Source: an uncultured Clostridia bacterium
Lineage (GTDB): Bacteria; Bacillota_A; Clostridia; TANB77; CAG-508
Assembly: GCA_947629855.1 (NCBI GenBank)
Contig: CANRFI010000049.1
Coordinates: 1-7,004, forward strand
Length of the DNA stretch: 7,004 nt
Reading direction: 5' to 3'
Positions 1-6,850 of the stretch are shown one piece after another. The notes beneath the pieces are model-generated. The model had not been told where the DNA came from. It saw only the letters and a list, made by a program, of their open reading frames with translations, and searched no databases. The position numbers were made by a program, and so were the translations under genes. Position 1 is the stretch's first letter. Each line of letters opens with the position of its first letter.

Positions 1-1
1 T

Positions 2-610
2 TTGAAATATTTAGACCAAGAATATTTTGAAAAAAGATTTGGAAATATTGATAATTATCAACACTATATAGATAGTAATAGAGAAGAAATACAAAACATT
101 AAGTTTAGTAAATATTTAATAAATTCATATGAAGACTATACGGAATATGTGTGTAAAGACCAATATGAAAATTTATATATATTCAAAGAAACAGCACCAA
201 TGGAATTTACATTAACATTGGATACTTATACATTACCAAATGACGTATTTACTGAAGAATATAACAAGTCAGATGAAAATATGAAAGTAATGATGAATAT
301 TGATAAATGGAGACAAATGTTAAATAACAGAGATTATAATGCAGCATATAATGTATTAGACGAAACATTTAAACAAAATAATTTTGATAGTGTAGAAAAA
401 TTTGAAGAATATATGAGAAAAAACTTACCATTACACTATAAAATCAAATTTGGAGACTTTTCAAATCAAGGACAAAATTATGTACAACAAATTACACTAT
501 CAGATATTACAGACGACAGCCAAAATTTAGATGAAACAGCTGTAACAAAAACTATTATTATGAAAATAGATGAAAATTCAGAAGATTTTGTAATGTCATT
601 TGATATATAA
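2..610 (+). CDS. Hypothetical protein, C-terminal part (5' end outside window)
   Basis: I do not recognise this protein. The open frame runs from the window edge to a TAA at 608-610. The TTG at position 2 is only the first possible start inside the window. No ribosome binding site can be seen, so the gene very likely begins upstream. The 202 visible residues are acidic and hydrophilic and rich in Asn, Asp, Glu and Tyr, with no membrane segment and only one cysteine. Residues about 95-202 look like a compact domain: a helical part (IDKWRQMLNNRDYNAAYNVL, then FKQNNF and EKFEEYM) followed by beta-like stretches ending in DFVMSFDI. This helix-then-sheet order resembles NTF2-like (cystatin-like) extracytoplasmic domains of Clostridia, but that is an inference from pattern only. 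A strong terminator starts three bases after the stop, so this is the last gene of its transcript. It converges with the J-domain gene. Confidence 0.75.
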   Translation: MKYLDQEYFEKRFGNIDNYQHYIDSNREEIQNIKFSKYLINSYEDYTEYVCKDQYENLYIFKETAPMEFTLTLDTYTLPNDVFTEEYNKSDENMKVMMNIDKWRQMLNNRDYNAAYNVLDETFKQNNFDSVEKFEEYMRKNLPLHYKIKFGDFSNQGQNYVQQITLSDITDDSQNLDETAVTKTIIMKIDENSEDFVMSFDI

Positions 611-613
611 AAT

Positions 614-658
614 AAAACGAAAGGAAATAAGTAAATATTTTATTTCCTTTCGTTTTTT
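614..658. terminator. Bidirectional intrinsic terminator between convergent genes
   Basis: A 17-bp perfect stem is formed by AAAACGAAAGGAAATAA at 614-630 and its complement at 640-656, with a 9-base loop. On the plus strand the right arm runs into a T run (653-658). On the minus strand the left arm reads out into TTTTATTTTATAT. It begins 3 bases after the stop of the plus-strand gene and 8 bases after the stop of the minus-strand J-domain gene, so it can end both transcripts. Confidence 0.9.
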
Positions 659-664
659 ATATAT

Positions 665-1312
665 TTAAAATAAATGTATAATTGGATCTATGATTGCTTT
701 TAGTAAGGGGTTATTATTGTATAAATCTATAAAATAATTATGAATAAAAGGAATTTGCCAAAGTATGAAACAGATTGATAAAACAATTAAAATACAAACA
801 AACAATTTTATGTAATCTTTTATAGATTTTTTATATTTAATTTTATAACCTCTATTTTTTAAATCTTGTATGTATGCATCATGATATGCTTTTTGTCTTG
901 CTTGTTCTAATTGTTGTTCATAGATAATTTGTTGTTTTTCTTTTAGCAATCTTTCTTGTTTTAAATTTTGTTGAAGCTTTTGCTGATATAATAATTCTTG
1001 TTCGTTGTTATTTTCTAAAAAATCATTAGTTATATATTTTTCTTTTTTGCTATCTTCGTTTTGCATTATCTTTTCTGCTTCCAATCTTTCATATGAAAGA
1101 AGTTTTTCATCATATAATCTTTTCTTTTCTGGATCAGATAAAGTTTCATATGCTTCATTAATTTCTTTTAAAATTTCTTCTGCCTGTTTTTTATTAGAAT
1201 TATCTTGTAAATCAGGATGATATTTTTTAGCTAAAGTTTTATAAGCCTTTTCTATAATTTCAGGAGAAGCATTTTTATTTACTTGTAATATATCATAATA
1301 GTTTTTATCCAT
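665..1312 (-). CDS. Membrane-anchored J-domain (DnaJ-like) co-chaperone
   Basis: J-domain proteins stimulate the ATPase of Hsp70 (DnaK) and bring it to particular clients. From the chosen start the protein has 215 residues. The J domain is at about 4-67 ([12 protein letters not shown] start, the diagnostic HPD at 32-34, and [10 protein letters not shown] at its end). A long Gln/Glu/Lys-rich, probably coiled-coil stretch spans about 70-155. One hydrophobic segment lies near the C terminus (about 170-190, [21 protein letters not shown]). There is no G/F region, zinc finger or C-terminal substrate domain, so it is a class C (type III) J protein, not DnaJ itself. It is probably tail-anchored with the J domain in the cytosol. 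The frame is open to 1357, but the ATG at 1310-1312 is preferred: it is preceded by AAGGA, begins at the conserved J-domain sequence and avoids overlap with the activase gene. That gene ends 16 bases upstream, so the two are probably co-transcribed. A role in folding the giant activase is only a guess. Confidence 0.9.
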   Translation of the reverse strand: MDKNYYDILQVNKNASPEIIEKAYKTLAKKYHPDLQDNSNKKQAEEILKEINEAYETLSDPEKKRLYDEKLLSYERLEAEKIMQNEDSKKEKYITNDFLENNNEQELLYQQKLQQNLKQERLLKEKQQIIYEQQLEQARQKAYHDAYIQDLKNRGYKIKYKKSIKDYIKLFVCILIVLSICFILWQIPFIHNYFIDLYNNNPLLKAIIDPIIHLF

Positions 1313-1320
1313 AATTATAT

Positions 1321-1325
1321 TCCTT
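1321..1325 (-). promoter_or_regulatory. Ribosome binding site of the J-domain gene
   Basis: On the minus strand AAGGA lies 8 bases before the ATG at 1310-1312, in the short gap after the activase stop codon. It decides the start in favour of 1312 over the upstream in-frame start at 1357, which lies inside the activase coding sequence. Confidence 0.7.
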
Positions 1326-1328
1326 ATT

Positions 1329-4300
1329 CTAAACTGTTTCTTTTTGCTTACTATCAACTGTTGAAGATATATTTTCTTTTTCTATAGCCTTTTTTTCGTT
1401 TTGCTTTGCAATTAAATTATCTTTTGCAACAGTCATAAGTAATTTAATTCTATTTGCTTGATTTGCTTCACTTGCACCTGGATCATAATCAACAGGTGCA
1501 ATATTAGCTTCTGGAAATTTTTCACGAATAGTTTTTATAACACCTTTTCCAACAACGTGATTTGGTAAACAAGCAAATGGTTGAACACAAACTATATTTG
1601 GAATACCATTTTCTATATATTCAATCATCTCAGCGGTTAAAAACCATCCTTCTCCAGTTTGATTTCCAATTGATAAAATATCTTTTACCTTATCTTCTAA
1701 ATGCCATATATCACAAGGAGGCAAATAGCCTTTTTTAGAATTTGCAAGTGCAATTTTTAAATCTTTTTCATATATATTTATTAGATTAAGAGCAATTTTA
1801 CTAATTTTACTAGAAGTTTTATTGGTATTTAATAAATTGTTAAAAGTAATACGGTGTGTTGCCATAAATTTAACAAATCCCATAAAATCAGGAAGAATAA
1901 CTTCAGCACCTTCTTTTTCTAAAAGGTCTGCTACAAAGTTATTTCCAAATGGATGATACTTTATTAGAACTTCTCCAACAATTCCTACTTTTGGTTTTTG
2001 CTTTGATAAATCTAGTTCGATTTTTTCAAAATCATTTACAATATCATAAATACTTTGCTTAAATTCTTTATTTGTACAATGTTCTAATGATTTTTTGCAT
2101 TTTTCCATCCAAGTATCAAATAACTTTTGGGTTTCTCCCTTATTTACTTCGTATGCACGATTTTTAGCTAATAATTTTTGTAATAAATCACCATAAATTA
2201 CACATTTCATTAATTTATCAATCAAAGGTGCTGTTATTTTAAATCCTGGCATTTTTTCCATTCCAACAAAATTTAATGAAATTACAGGAACATTTGGAAA
2301 ACCAGCATCTTTTAAAGCCTTACGTATAAATCCTATGTAATTTGTAGCTCTACATCCACCACCTGTTTGGGACATAATTAAAGCAGTTTTATCAATATCA
2401 TATTTTCCAGATTGAAGTGCTTCAATCATTTGACCAGTGACTAAAATTGATGGATAACAAGCGTCATTATTTACATATTTTAATCCTGTTTCTACTGTCT
2501 TTTGAGTGCAATTTCGAAGTAATTCTACTTTGTAACCAGTAGACCTAACAGCTGTTTCTAGCAATTCAAAGTGAATTGGTGCCATTTGTGGGAATAAAAT
2601 TGTATAATTTTTTCGCATTTCTTTTGTAAAGATTTTTTTATTAATACCATAATTGCCATCTAATTTTTCAATCTTTTTTTCTTGTTCACGTTTTTTCATA
2701 CTAGCTAGAAGTGAGCGAATACGAATTCTAACAGCTCCTAAGTTATTTACCTCATCAATTTTTATTAAAGTATACATTTTACCAAAGCTAGATAAGATTT
2801 CTTCTACTTGATCAGTTGTTACTGCATCTACACCACAACCAAATGAATTTAACTGTACTAATTCTAAGCAATCGTGTTTTCCAACAAAATCAGCTGCAGC
2901 ATAAAGTCTTGCATGAAATACCCATTGATCAACAACACGAATAGGTCTTTTTGCCTCTGATTTGTCAGAAATACTATCTTCTGTTAAAACAGCTAAGCCT
3001 AAAGAAGTAATTAAAGTATCAATTCCGTGATTAATTTCAGGGTCGATATGATAAGGGCGACCAGCTAAAACAATACCTTTTAAATGATTTTCTTCTAAAT
3101 ATCTTACAGTATCCAATCCTTTTTCACGTATATCTTTTTTACATTTTTGATATTCTTGCTCTGCTTTTTCAGCAGCTTCCATTAATTCTGCTTTAGTAAA
3201 GTTATATTCTTTAAATTCATCTAATTCCATAATTTTTTTGACTAAGTTCTTTTTGTCAAAAGGTAAAAATGGATTAATAAATTTTATGTTACTTTTTTTC
3301 AAACTTTCTACATTATTTTTTAATACTTCAGAATAAGAAATAACAATAGGACAATTATAATGATTATCTGCTTTTTCATATTCTTTTCTAGAATATGGCA
3401 TACAAGGATAGAAAATAGTTTTAATTCCTTGTTCTATTAAACTCTCAATATGACCATGAGAAAGTTTTGCAGGATAGCAAACTGATTCAGATGGCATAGA
3501 TTCCATTCCTTTTTCATAAGTCTTACGAGTACTTTTTTCAGAAAGTATTACTCTAAAACCTAAGGTAGTTAAGAAAGTAAACCAAAATGGATAATCTTCA
3601 TACATATTAAGAACTCTAGGAATTCCAATTGTTCCTCTAATTGCAAACTGTTCATCTAAAGGTTTGTAATCAAATAATCTTTCATATTTATATTGAACTA
3701 AGTTTGGCAATTTTTTTGATTTTATAATAATTCCACTGCCTTTTTCACAACGATTACCAGATACATATATTTGACCGTTACTAAATTTATTAATAGTTAA
3801 TTTACAATGATTTTCACAGTTGTTACAACGTGTATGAGTTATTTTAATTTCTAATTTATCAATTTCATCAGGCTTTAATATAGTACTTCTATGTTCCATA
3901 TCAAGATTTGATTCATATTGTTCTTTGGACAAAAGAGCCATACCATAAGCACCCATTAAACCTGCAATATCTGGTCTAACAACATTTTTACCAACAATTA
4001 GCTCGAAAGCACGTAAAACAGCATCATTGTAGAAGGTTCCACCTTGAACTACGATATGTTTTCCAAGAGTTTCAACATCTCTTACCTTCATAACTTTTTG
4101 AATTGCATTTTTAATAACTGAATAAGAAAGTCCACTTGAAATATCTCCTACACTGTAACCTTCCTTTTGGGCTTGTTTGATTTTAGAATTCATAAAAACA
4201 GTACATCTAGAACCTAAATCGACAGGTCTTTTACTATTAATTGCTTCTTTTACAAATTCAGATATTTCTAAATTTAAACTTTTAGCAAAAGTTTCAATGA

Positions 4301-5060
4301 AAGATCCACATCCAGAAGAACAAGCTTCATTAAGCATAATATTGTCGATAGAACCATCTTTCATTCTAATGTATTTCATATCTTGGCCACCAATATCTAC
4401 AATACTTGTAACATCAGGTTCAAAAGTTTTAGCGGCAGTATAGTGAGCGATAGTTTCAATTTCATTTAAATCAACATTTAAAGCTGTTTGAATTAATTTT
4501 TCACCATAACCTGTTACACCACTATATCTTAAAATGGCTTTTTCTGGTAAAACACTATATAATTCTTTTAACATATTCATAACACTTTTAAGTGGATTTC
4601 CTTCATTTCCACCATATAAAGAATATAATAATTTACCATCTTTATTAATTAAAACTAATTTTGTGGTTGTAGAACCTGCATCAATACCAAGATAACAGTC
4701 TCCTTCATAGCCTTCTAAAGGGACTTTTTCAACAGTATCTTTACTATGTCTTTCTTTAAAAGCTTCATAATCTGCATTACTTTTAAATAAAGGTTCTAAA
4801 GGATAAGATGTATTGTCTTGAGATTTTTTTAAATTCTCTATTTTTTGTTCTAATTCATCCGTAGTAATTATATTAGAATTAATAGAATCTAATGCAGCAC
4901 CTTTTGCTACTAAAAGGTGAGCTTCTTCTGGTACAATAATTTCATCATCTTTTAATCCAAGTGTTTCAATAAATCTTGTTCTTAATTCAGATAAATAATT
5001 TAAAGGACCACCTAAAAAAGCAACATTTCCACGAATAGGTCTACCGACACGCAAGACCAC
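1329..5060 (-). CDS. Giant acyl-CoA dehydratase activase-like protein, main segment (second ATPase lobe, DUF2229 and C-terminal regions)
   Basis: This frame carries most of a BadF/BadG/BcrA/BcrD-type activase. The family couples ATP hydrolysis to low-potential electron transfer from a [4Fe-4S] cluster to a dehydratase or reductase; the substrate of these giant versions is not established. Authentic sequence begins at Gly (5043-5045). The four residues between the possible GTG at 5058-5060 and that Gly do not fit the family, and no ribosome binding site precedes it, so this part is probably reached by frameshifting. Numbering from that GTG: end of the first lobe at 6-55; second ATPase lobe about 122-380 with DAGSTTTK (phosphate loop), DIGGQD, and cluster cysteines Cys247 ([10 protein letters not shown]) and Cys286 (SRCTVF); cysteine knuckle at 412, 415, 419 and 438; DUF2229 about 475-700; dehydratase-like region about 815-1060 with DACYP and GGGC; and a conserved end near 1155-1210. 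The last 30 residues are charged and poorly conserved in look. It ends at TAG 1329-1331. Confidence 0.88.
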   Translation of the reverse strand: MVLRVGRPIRGNVAFLGGPLNYLSELRTRFIETLGLKDDEIIVPEEAHLLVAKGAALDSINSNIITTDELEQKIENLKKSQDNTSYPLEPLFKSNADYEAFKERHSKDTVEKVPLEGYEGDCYLGIDAGSTTTKLVLINKDGKLLYSLYGGNEGNPLKSVMNMLKELYSVLPEKAILRYSGVTGYGEKLIQTALNVDLNEIETIAHYTAAKTFEPDVTSIVDIGGQDMKYIRMKDGSIDNIMLNEACSSGCGSFIETFAKSLNLEISEFVKEAINSKRPVDLGSRCTVFMNSKIKQAQKEGYSVGDISSGLSYSVIKNAIQKVMKVRDVETLGKHIVVQGGTFYNDAVLRAFELIVGKNVVRPDIAGLMGAYGMALLSKEQYESNLDMEHRSTILKPDEIDKLEIKITHTRCNNCENHCKLTINKFSNGQIYVSGNRCEKGSGIIIKSKKLPNLVQYKYERLFDYKPLDEQFAIRGTIGIPRVLNMYEDYPFWFTFLTTLGFRVILSEKSTRKTYEKGMESMPSESVCYPAKLSHGHIESLIEQGIKTIFYPCMPYSRKEYEKADNHYNCPIVISYSEVLKNNVESLKKSNIKFINPFLPFDKKNLVKKIMELDEFKEYNFTKAELMEAAEKAEQEYQKCKKDIREKGLDTVRYLEENHLKGIVLAGRPYHIDPEINHGIDTLITSLGLAVLTEDSISDKSEAKRPIRVVDQWVFHARLYAAADFVGKHDCLELVQLNSFGCGVDAVTTDQVEEILSSFGKMYTLIKIDEVNNLGAVRIRIRSLLASMKKREQEKKIEKLDGNYGINKKIFTKEMRKNYTILFPQMAPIHFELLETAVRSTGYKVELLRNCTQKTVETGLKYVNNDACYPSILVTGQMIEALQSGKYDIDKTALIMSQTGGGCRATNYIGFIRKALKDAGFPNVPVISLNFVGMEKMPGFKITAPLIDKLMKCVIYGDLLQKLLAKNRAYEVNKGETQKLFDTWMEKCKKSLEHCTNKEFKQSIYDIVNDFEKIELDLSKQKPKVGIVGEVLIKYHPFGNNFVADLLEKEGAEVILPDFMGFVKFMATHRITFNNLLNTNKTSSKISKIALNLINIYEKDLKIALANSKKGYLPPCDIWHLEDKVKDILSIGNQTGEGWFLTAEMIEYIENGIPNIVCVQPFACLPNHVVGKGVIKTIREKFPEANIAPVDYDPGASEANQANRIKLLMTVAKDNLIAKQNEKKAIEKENISSTVDSKQKETV
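5043..5049 (-). other. Frameshift site 2: TGT-C-GGT
   Basis: On the minus strand the Cys codon TGT (5047-5049) is followed by an extra C (5046) and then the Gly codon GGT (5043-5045). In the incoming frame the next codons would be CGG and TAG. Leaving out the C gives LAC-GRPIRG, the expected family sequence. The heptamer matches site 1 except for its last base. Confidence 0.85.
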
Positions 5061-5143
5061 TTATAGTTTGGTTAACAACTGCTTGAAAAATAGAAGCAGC
5101 TATATCTTCTTTTGCTGCACCTTCATTAATTAAAGGTTGTATA

Positions 5144-5674
5144 TCAGTTTTCGCGAAAACTCCGACAACGAGATGCAATTGGATAAATAGTAGAATATCC
5201 CTTAGCAAGTTCATTTAAGCCTGCAGTATCTGTATTTAAAAGAGAAGCCATTTGATCCAAAAATGCACCAGTACCACCAGCACAAGTACCATTCATACGT
5301 TGTTCAATAGACTGATCAAAATAAATAATCTTAGCATCCTCGCCACCAAGTTCAATAACAACATCAGTTCTAGGAATATATTTCTCTACGGCACGTTTAC
5401 AAGAAACCACCTCTTGAATAAAATTCACACCCAAAAACTTAGCAGCAGACATTGCTCCAGAACCAGTAAGTGCCAAAGTAAAAGAATTTAGAGGAAATTT
5501 AGTAAGCAAATCTTCAAGCACACTACAAACAGTATTCTTAGTATCTGAAAAATGCCTTTTATAATCTTTATAAATAGTATTTTTAAACTCATCCATTACA
5601 ATAATTTTTACAGTAGTAGAACCAACATCAAGGCCTACATGTAAAACATTATCTTTATTATTCATAATGTCCAT
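5144..5674 (-). CDS. Giant acyl-CoA dehydratase activase-like protein, N-terminal segment (first ATPase lobe)
   Basis: This is the start of the activase gene. Translated without a shift it gives 176 residues and stops at TGA 5144-5146; the last six (RSFREN) do not belong to the family. Residues 13-22 hold the phosphate-binding motif (GLDVGSTTVK), LTGSG is at 69-73 and ELGGEDAK at 108-115. Cys131 (TCAGGTGAF) and Cys170 (SRC) correspond to the two cysteines with which each activator monomer binds the shared [4Fe-4S] cluster in HgdC of Acidaminococcus (Cys127 and Cys166). The 39-residue spacing is identical, and it recurs in the second lobe. The ATG at 5674 is preferred over the one at 5665 because AGGAAGGAAG lies 9 bases before it. 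A good promoter lies upstream. The reading frame is lost exactly after the Cys170 codon, where one extra C occurs. The gene is therefore either a double programmed-frameshift gene or a recently broken one. Confidence 0.88.
   Translation of the reverse strand: MDIMNNKDNVLHVGLDVGSTTVKIIVMDEFKNTIYKDYKRHFSDTKNTVCSVLEDLLTKFPLNSFTLALTGSGAMSAAKFLGVNFIQEVVSCKRAVEKYIPRTDVVIELGGEDAKIIYFDQSIEQRMNGTCAGGTGAFLDQMASLLNTDTAGLNELAKGYSTIYPIASRCRSFREN
5147..5160. repeat. Perfect 14-bp palindrome next to frameshift site 1
   Basis: GTTTTCGCGAAAAC reads the same on both strands. On the gene's strand it begins right after the GGA codon of shift site 1 and ends right before the zero-frame TGA. As RNA it could form a weak 5-bp hairpin with a CGCG loop. 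It contains the Ala codon GCG, which on the activase strand I find only here and immediately before site 2. Confidence 0.6.
5161..5167 (-). other. Frameshift site 1: TGT-C-GGA
   Basis: On the minus strand the Cys170 codon TGT (5165-5167) is followed by an extra C (5164) and then GGA (5161-5163). Read straight through, the frame gives CGG and reaches a TGA (5144-5146) after four further codons. Leaving out the C gives SRC-GVFAKTD, the family sequence. No Shine-Dalgarno-like stimulator lies within about 15 bases upstream. Confidence 0.85.
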
Positions 5675-5683
5675 AAAAAAAAA

Positions 5684-5693
5684 CTTCCTTCCT
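5684..5693 (-). promoter_or_regulatory. Ribosome binding site of the activase gene
   Basis: AGGAAGGAAG on the minus strand, followed by a 9-base all-T spacer and the ATG at 5672-5674. It fixes the start at 5674 rather than at the in-frame ATG three codons later. Confidence 0.7.
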
Positions 5694-5717
5694 GTATAAA
5701 ACTACTTCACTACTTTA

Positions 5718-5746
5718 ATTTTATACGGAAAATAGCGTTTTGTCAA
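5718..5746 (-). promoter_or_regulatory. Sigma-A type promoter of the activase/J-domain operon, overlapped by a Spo0A-box match
   Basis: On the minus strand a consensus -35 TTGACA (5741-5746) is followed after 17 bases by TAAAAT (5718-5723); TATAAA (5720-5725) is an alternative at 15 bases. This leaves a short leader of about 40 bases before the ATG. On the plus strand TTTTGTCAAA (5738-5747) covers the -35 element and matches the Spo0A box consensus TTTTGTCRAA. Such a match arises easily from a -35 with flanking A bases, so control by Spo0A is only a possibility. Confidence 0.65.
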
Positions 5747-5806
5747 ATGGGAAAAATTAGGAATTTTTAGAATGAGACCCAAAAACACCTTAGAGTTTGT
5801 AAAGAA

Positions 5807-5829
5807 ATTTTAGAAAAATGTTCTAAAAT
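5807..5829. promoter_or_regulatory. 9-bp inverted repeat, candidate operator
   Basis: ATTTTAGAA (5807-5815) and TTCTAAAAT (5821-5829) are perfect inverted copies with a 5-base spacer. The repeat touches the presumed -35 element of the GerMN gene and lies about 60 bases upstream of the minus-strand promoter. No T run follows, so a terminator is unlikely. The shape fits a dimeric repressor site, but it does not match a box I know. Confidence 0.45.
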
Positions 5830-5858
5830 GGACAAACAATTAATAGTATATTTAATAT
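5829..5858 (+). promoter_or_regulatory. Weak putative promoter of the GerMN gene
   Basis: TGGACA (5829-5834) resembles a -35 element. Either TTTAAT (5851-5856, spacer 16) or TAATAT (5853-5858, spacer 18) could be the -10. The region is AT-rich, so chance matches are likely. A strong ribosome binding site, AAGGAGG (5869-5875), follows 7 bases before the ATG. Confidence 0.4.
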
Positions 5859-5882
5859 ATAAAAGAACAAGGAGGATTTGTT

Positions 5883-6428
5883 ATGAAAAACAAGAGAATA
5901 ATTATAGTGTTTTTGATAGCACTAATTGTTATATTAATAGGAGGGTACTTTTTACTACAATATTATAGAAATAAATCTCAAGAAACAATGTTAGAAGAAT
6001 ATACCCCTCAAGCAGAAATTACTGAAGAACAAGAAAGACAGACAATTGTTAGTTTATATTTTCCATTGAAAGAAGAAGAAGGATTAAATCCAGAAGCAAG
6101 GTTAGTTGATATTAAAGAAATTATTAATAATCCATATGAAAAACTTATTAATCTATTAATTGAAGGTCCTAAAAACGAAAAAAATAAAAAGGTAATTCCA
6201 GAAAATACAAAATTAAATAAAACTTATTTAGAAAATGATTGCGTAGTCTTAGATTTTTCTTCTGAAATTTTAAATTATTCAAAGGCAAATAAAAATGAAA
6301 AAGAAAATATGATAAAAAGTATAGTAAATACTCTAACAGAATTGACGGAAGTAAATAAAGTAAAAATATTAATTGAAGGAAAAGAAAATAATGAATTTAA
6401 AGATATTTATAGTAGAGATAAAATATAG
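5883..6428 (+). CDS. Membrane-anchored GerMN-domain protein
   Basis: The protein has 181 residues. Lys/Arg residues (2-5) precede one hydrophobic segment (about 6-25), an uncleaved membrane anchor without a lipobox cysteine, followed by a charged linker (about 29-52). Residues about 53-168 match the GerMN domain pattern: TIVSLYFPLKEE, then LNPEARLVDI, the characteristic LLIEGPKNEK, VIPENTKL, CVVLDFSSE, SIVNTLTEL, and VNKVKILIEGK. This domain is known from GerM of Bacillus, a sporulation and spore germination lipoprotein, and from other exported proteins. It is thought to act in the envelope, but its chemistry is not established. Only one GerMN copy is present here, whereas GerM has two, so this is not a GerM orthologue in the strict sense. 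The start is well supported by AAGGAGG 7 bases upstream. The gene is divergent from the activase operon. No terminator is visible after its TAG, and no gene clearly follows it in an operon. Confidence 0.85.
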   Translation: MKNKRIIIVFLIALIVILIGGYFLLQYYRNKSQETMLEEYTPQAEITEEQERQTIVSLYFPLKEEEGLNPEARLVDIKEIINNPYEKLINLLIEGPKNEKNKKVIPENTKLNKTYLENDCVVLDFSSEILNYSKANKNEKENMIKSIVNTLTELTEVNKVKILIEGKENNEFKDIYSRDKI

Positions 6429-6692
6429 ATGAAAAATAATTTTTATTCAAAAATTAAATATAAATAAGTAGGAAGAATAAAAATTAAAAAAATAAAAATA
6501 GGATAAAAATAAAAAAATTAAATAAAAATAATATTAAATATTGTAAATAAAAAATATTTTAAATTAAGATAAAAATTGGAATAAATAAAACAAATTAAAT
6601 AACATAAAAAACAAAAACAAAAAAATAATAGAAAAATATTAAAAAATAAAAAATAAAATTATCAAAAAAATGTCAATTACTAAGATAGTTGA

Positions 6693-6714
6693 GACTATAT
6701 AAAAGATTATAGTC
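6693..6714. repeat. Short inverted repeat
   Basis: GACTATA (6693-6699) and TATAGTC (6708-6714) are perfect inverted copies around an 8-base spacer. The stem is AT-rich and weak, and no T run follows on the plus strand. Function unknown. Confidence 0.4.
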
Positions 6715-6716
6715 AT

Positions 6717-6743
6717 ATAGTAACAATAGAGAGAGTTTACTAT
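6717..6743. repeat. Second short inverted repeat, adjacent to the first
   Basis: ATAGTAA (6717-6723) and TTACTAT (6737-6743) are inverted copies around a 13-base purine-rich spacer. It lies two bases after the previous repeat. In so AT-rich a region chance is a serious alternative. Confidence 0.35.
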
Positions 6744-6850
6744 TAATATAAAAAAATAACAATTATATATAAAGGAACATAAATAAAAAACTAAGGGAAT
6801 AGCAATGTAAATCTGCAAACAATAAATAACAAAAGCAGTAAACATAATAA

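Larger units (their letters stand above)
5041..5163 (-). other. Middle segment of the activase gene, readable only in a third frame
   Basis: Between the two shift points the protein continues in a frame used by neither flanking segment. Codons from GGA (5161-5163) to TGT (5047-5049) give 39 residues, starting GVFAKTDIQPLINEGAAKED and ending NQTISGLAC. This is the typical joining sequence of the first ATPase lobe, and it leads directly into [15 protein letters not shown] of the downstream frame. Without a second shift this frame stops at TAG 5041-5043. The joined protein is 170 + 39 + 1238 = 1447 residues, about the length usual for this family. The segment is intact, with family-like residues throughout, so no coding information is lost: each frame change is one added base. 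Confidence 0.85.
6429..6850. other. Extremely A-rich region without a recognisable gene
   Basis: Stop codons are frequent in all plus-strand frames. Between 6481 and 6660 I count only 11 G or C bases in 180, and A greatly exceeds T on the plus strand. The only start-to-stop stretch directly after the GerMN gene codes for 12 residues (ATG 6429 to TAA 6467) without a ribosome binding site. From about 6660 the composition becomes less extreme and two short hairpins occur. It may be a decayed gene or a low-complexity spacer; the sequence alone does not decide. Confidence 0.6.

Noticed and set aside
1005..1220. Plus-strand open frame of 71 codons
   Set aside because: It lies opposite the J-domain gene, has a Ser/Phe/Leu-rich shadow composition and no ribosome binding site.
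4177..4443. Plus-strand open frame of 88 codons
   Set aside because: It is antisense to the conserved second ATPase lobe, which explains the sequence fully.
5058..5060. GTG as an independent start for the long downstream frame of the activase gene
   Set aside because: No Shine-Dalgarno sequence precedes it, the first residues do not fit the family, and starting here would leave out most of the first ATPase lobe. The next in-frame ATG is about 160 codons further on.
5041..5168. Systematic sequencing error at CCACA on the plus strand as the cause of both extra bases
   Set aside because: CCACA occurs elsewhere in the gene (for example near 2833 and 4315) without the extra G. Error is not excluded, but a simple motif-driven one is unlikely.
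5041..5168. An intein, intron or inserted element between the two parts of the activase
   Set aside because: The middle 39 codons are ordinary family sequence and only single bases are added, so nothing has been inserted.
5252..5491. Plus-strand open frame of 79 codons
   Set aside because: It is antisense to the first ATPase lobe and shows no protein-family features.
6429..6467. Twelve-codon open frame right after the GerMN gene
   Set aside because: It is too short, has no ribosome binding site and consists of Lys/Asn/Ile-type codons expected from A-rich DNA.
6430..6470. Terminator after the GerMN gene
   Set aside because: Only short A/T-only complementarity is present, without a stable stem and defined T run.
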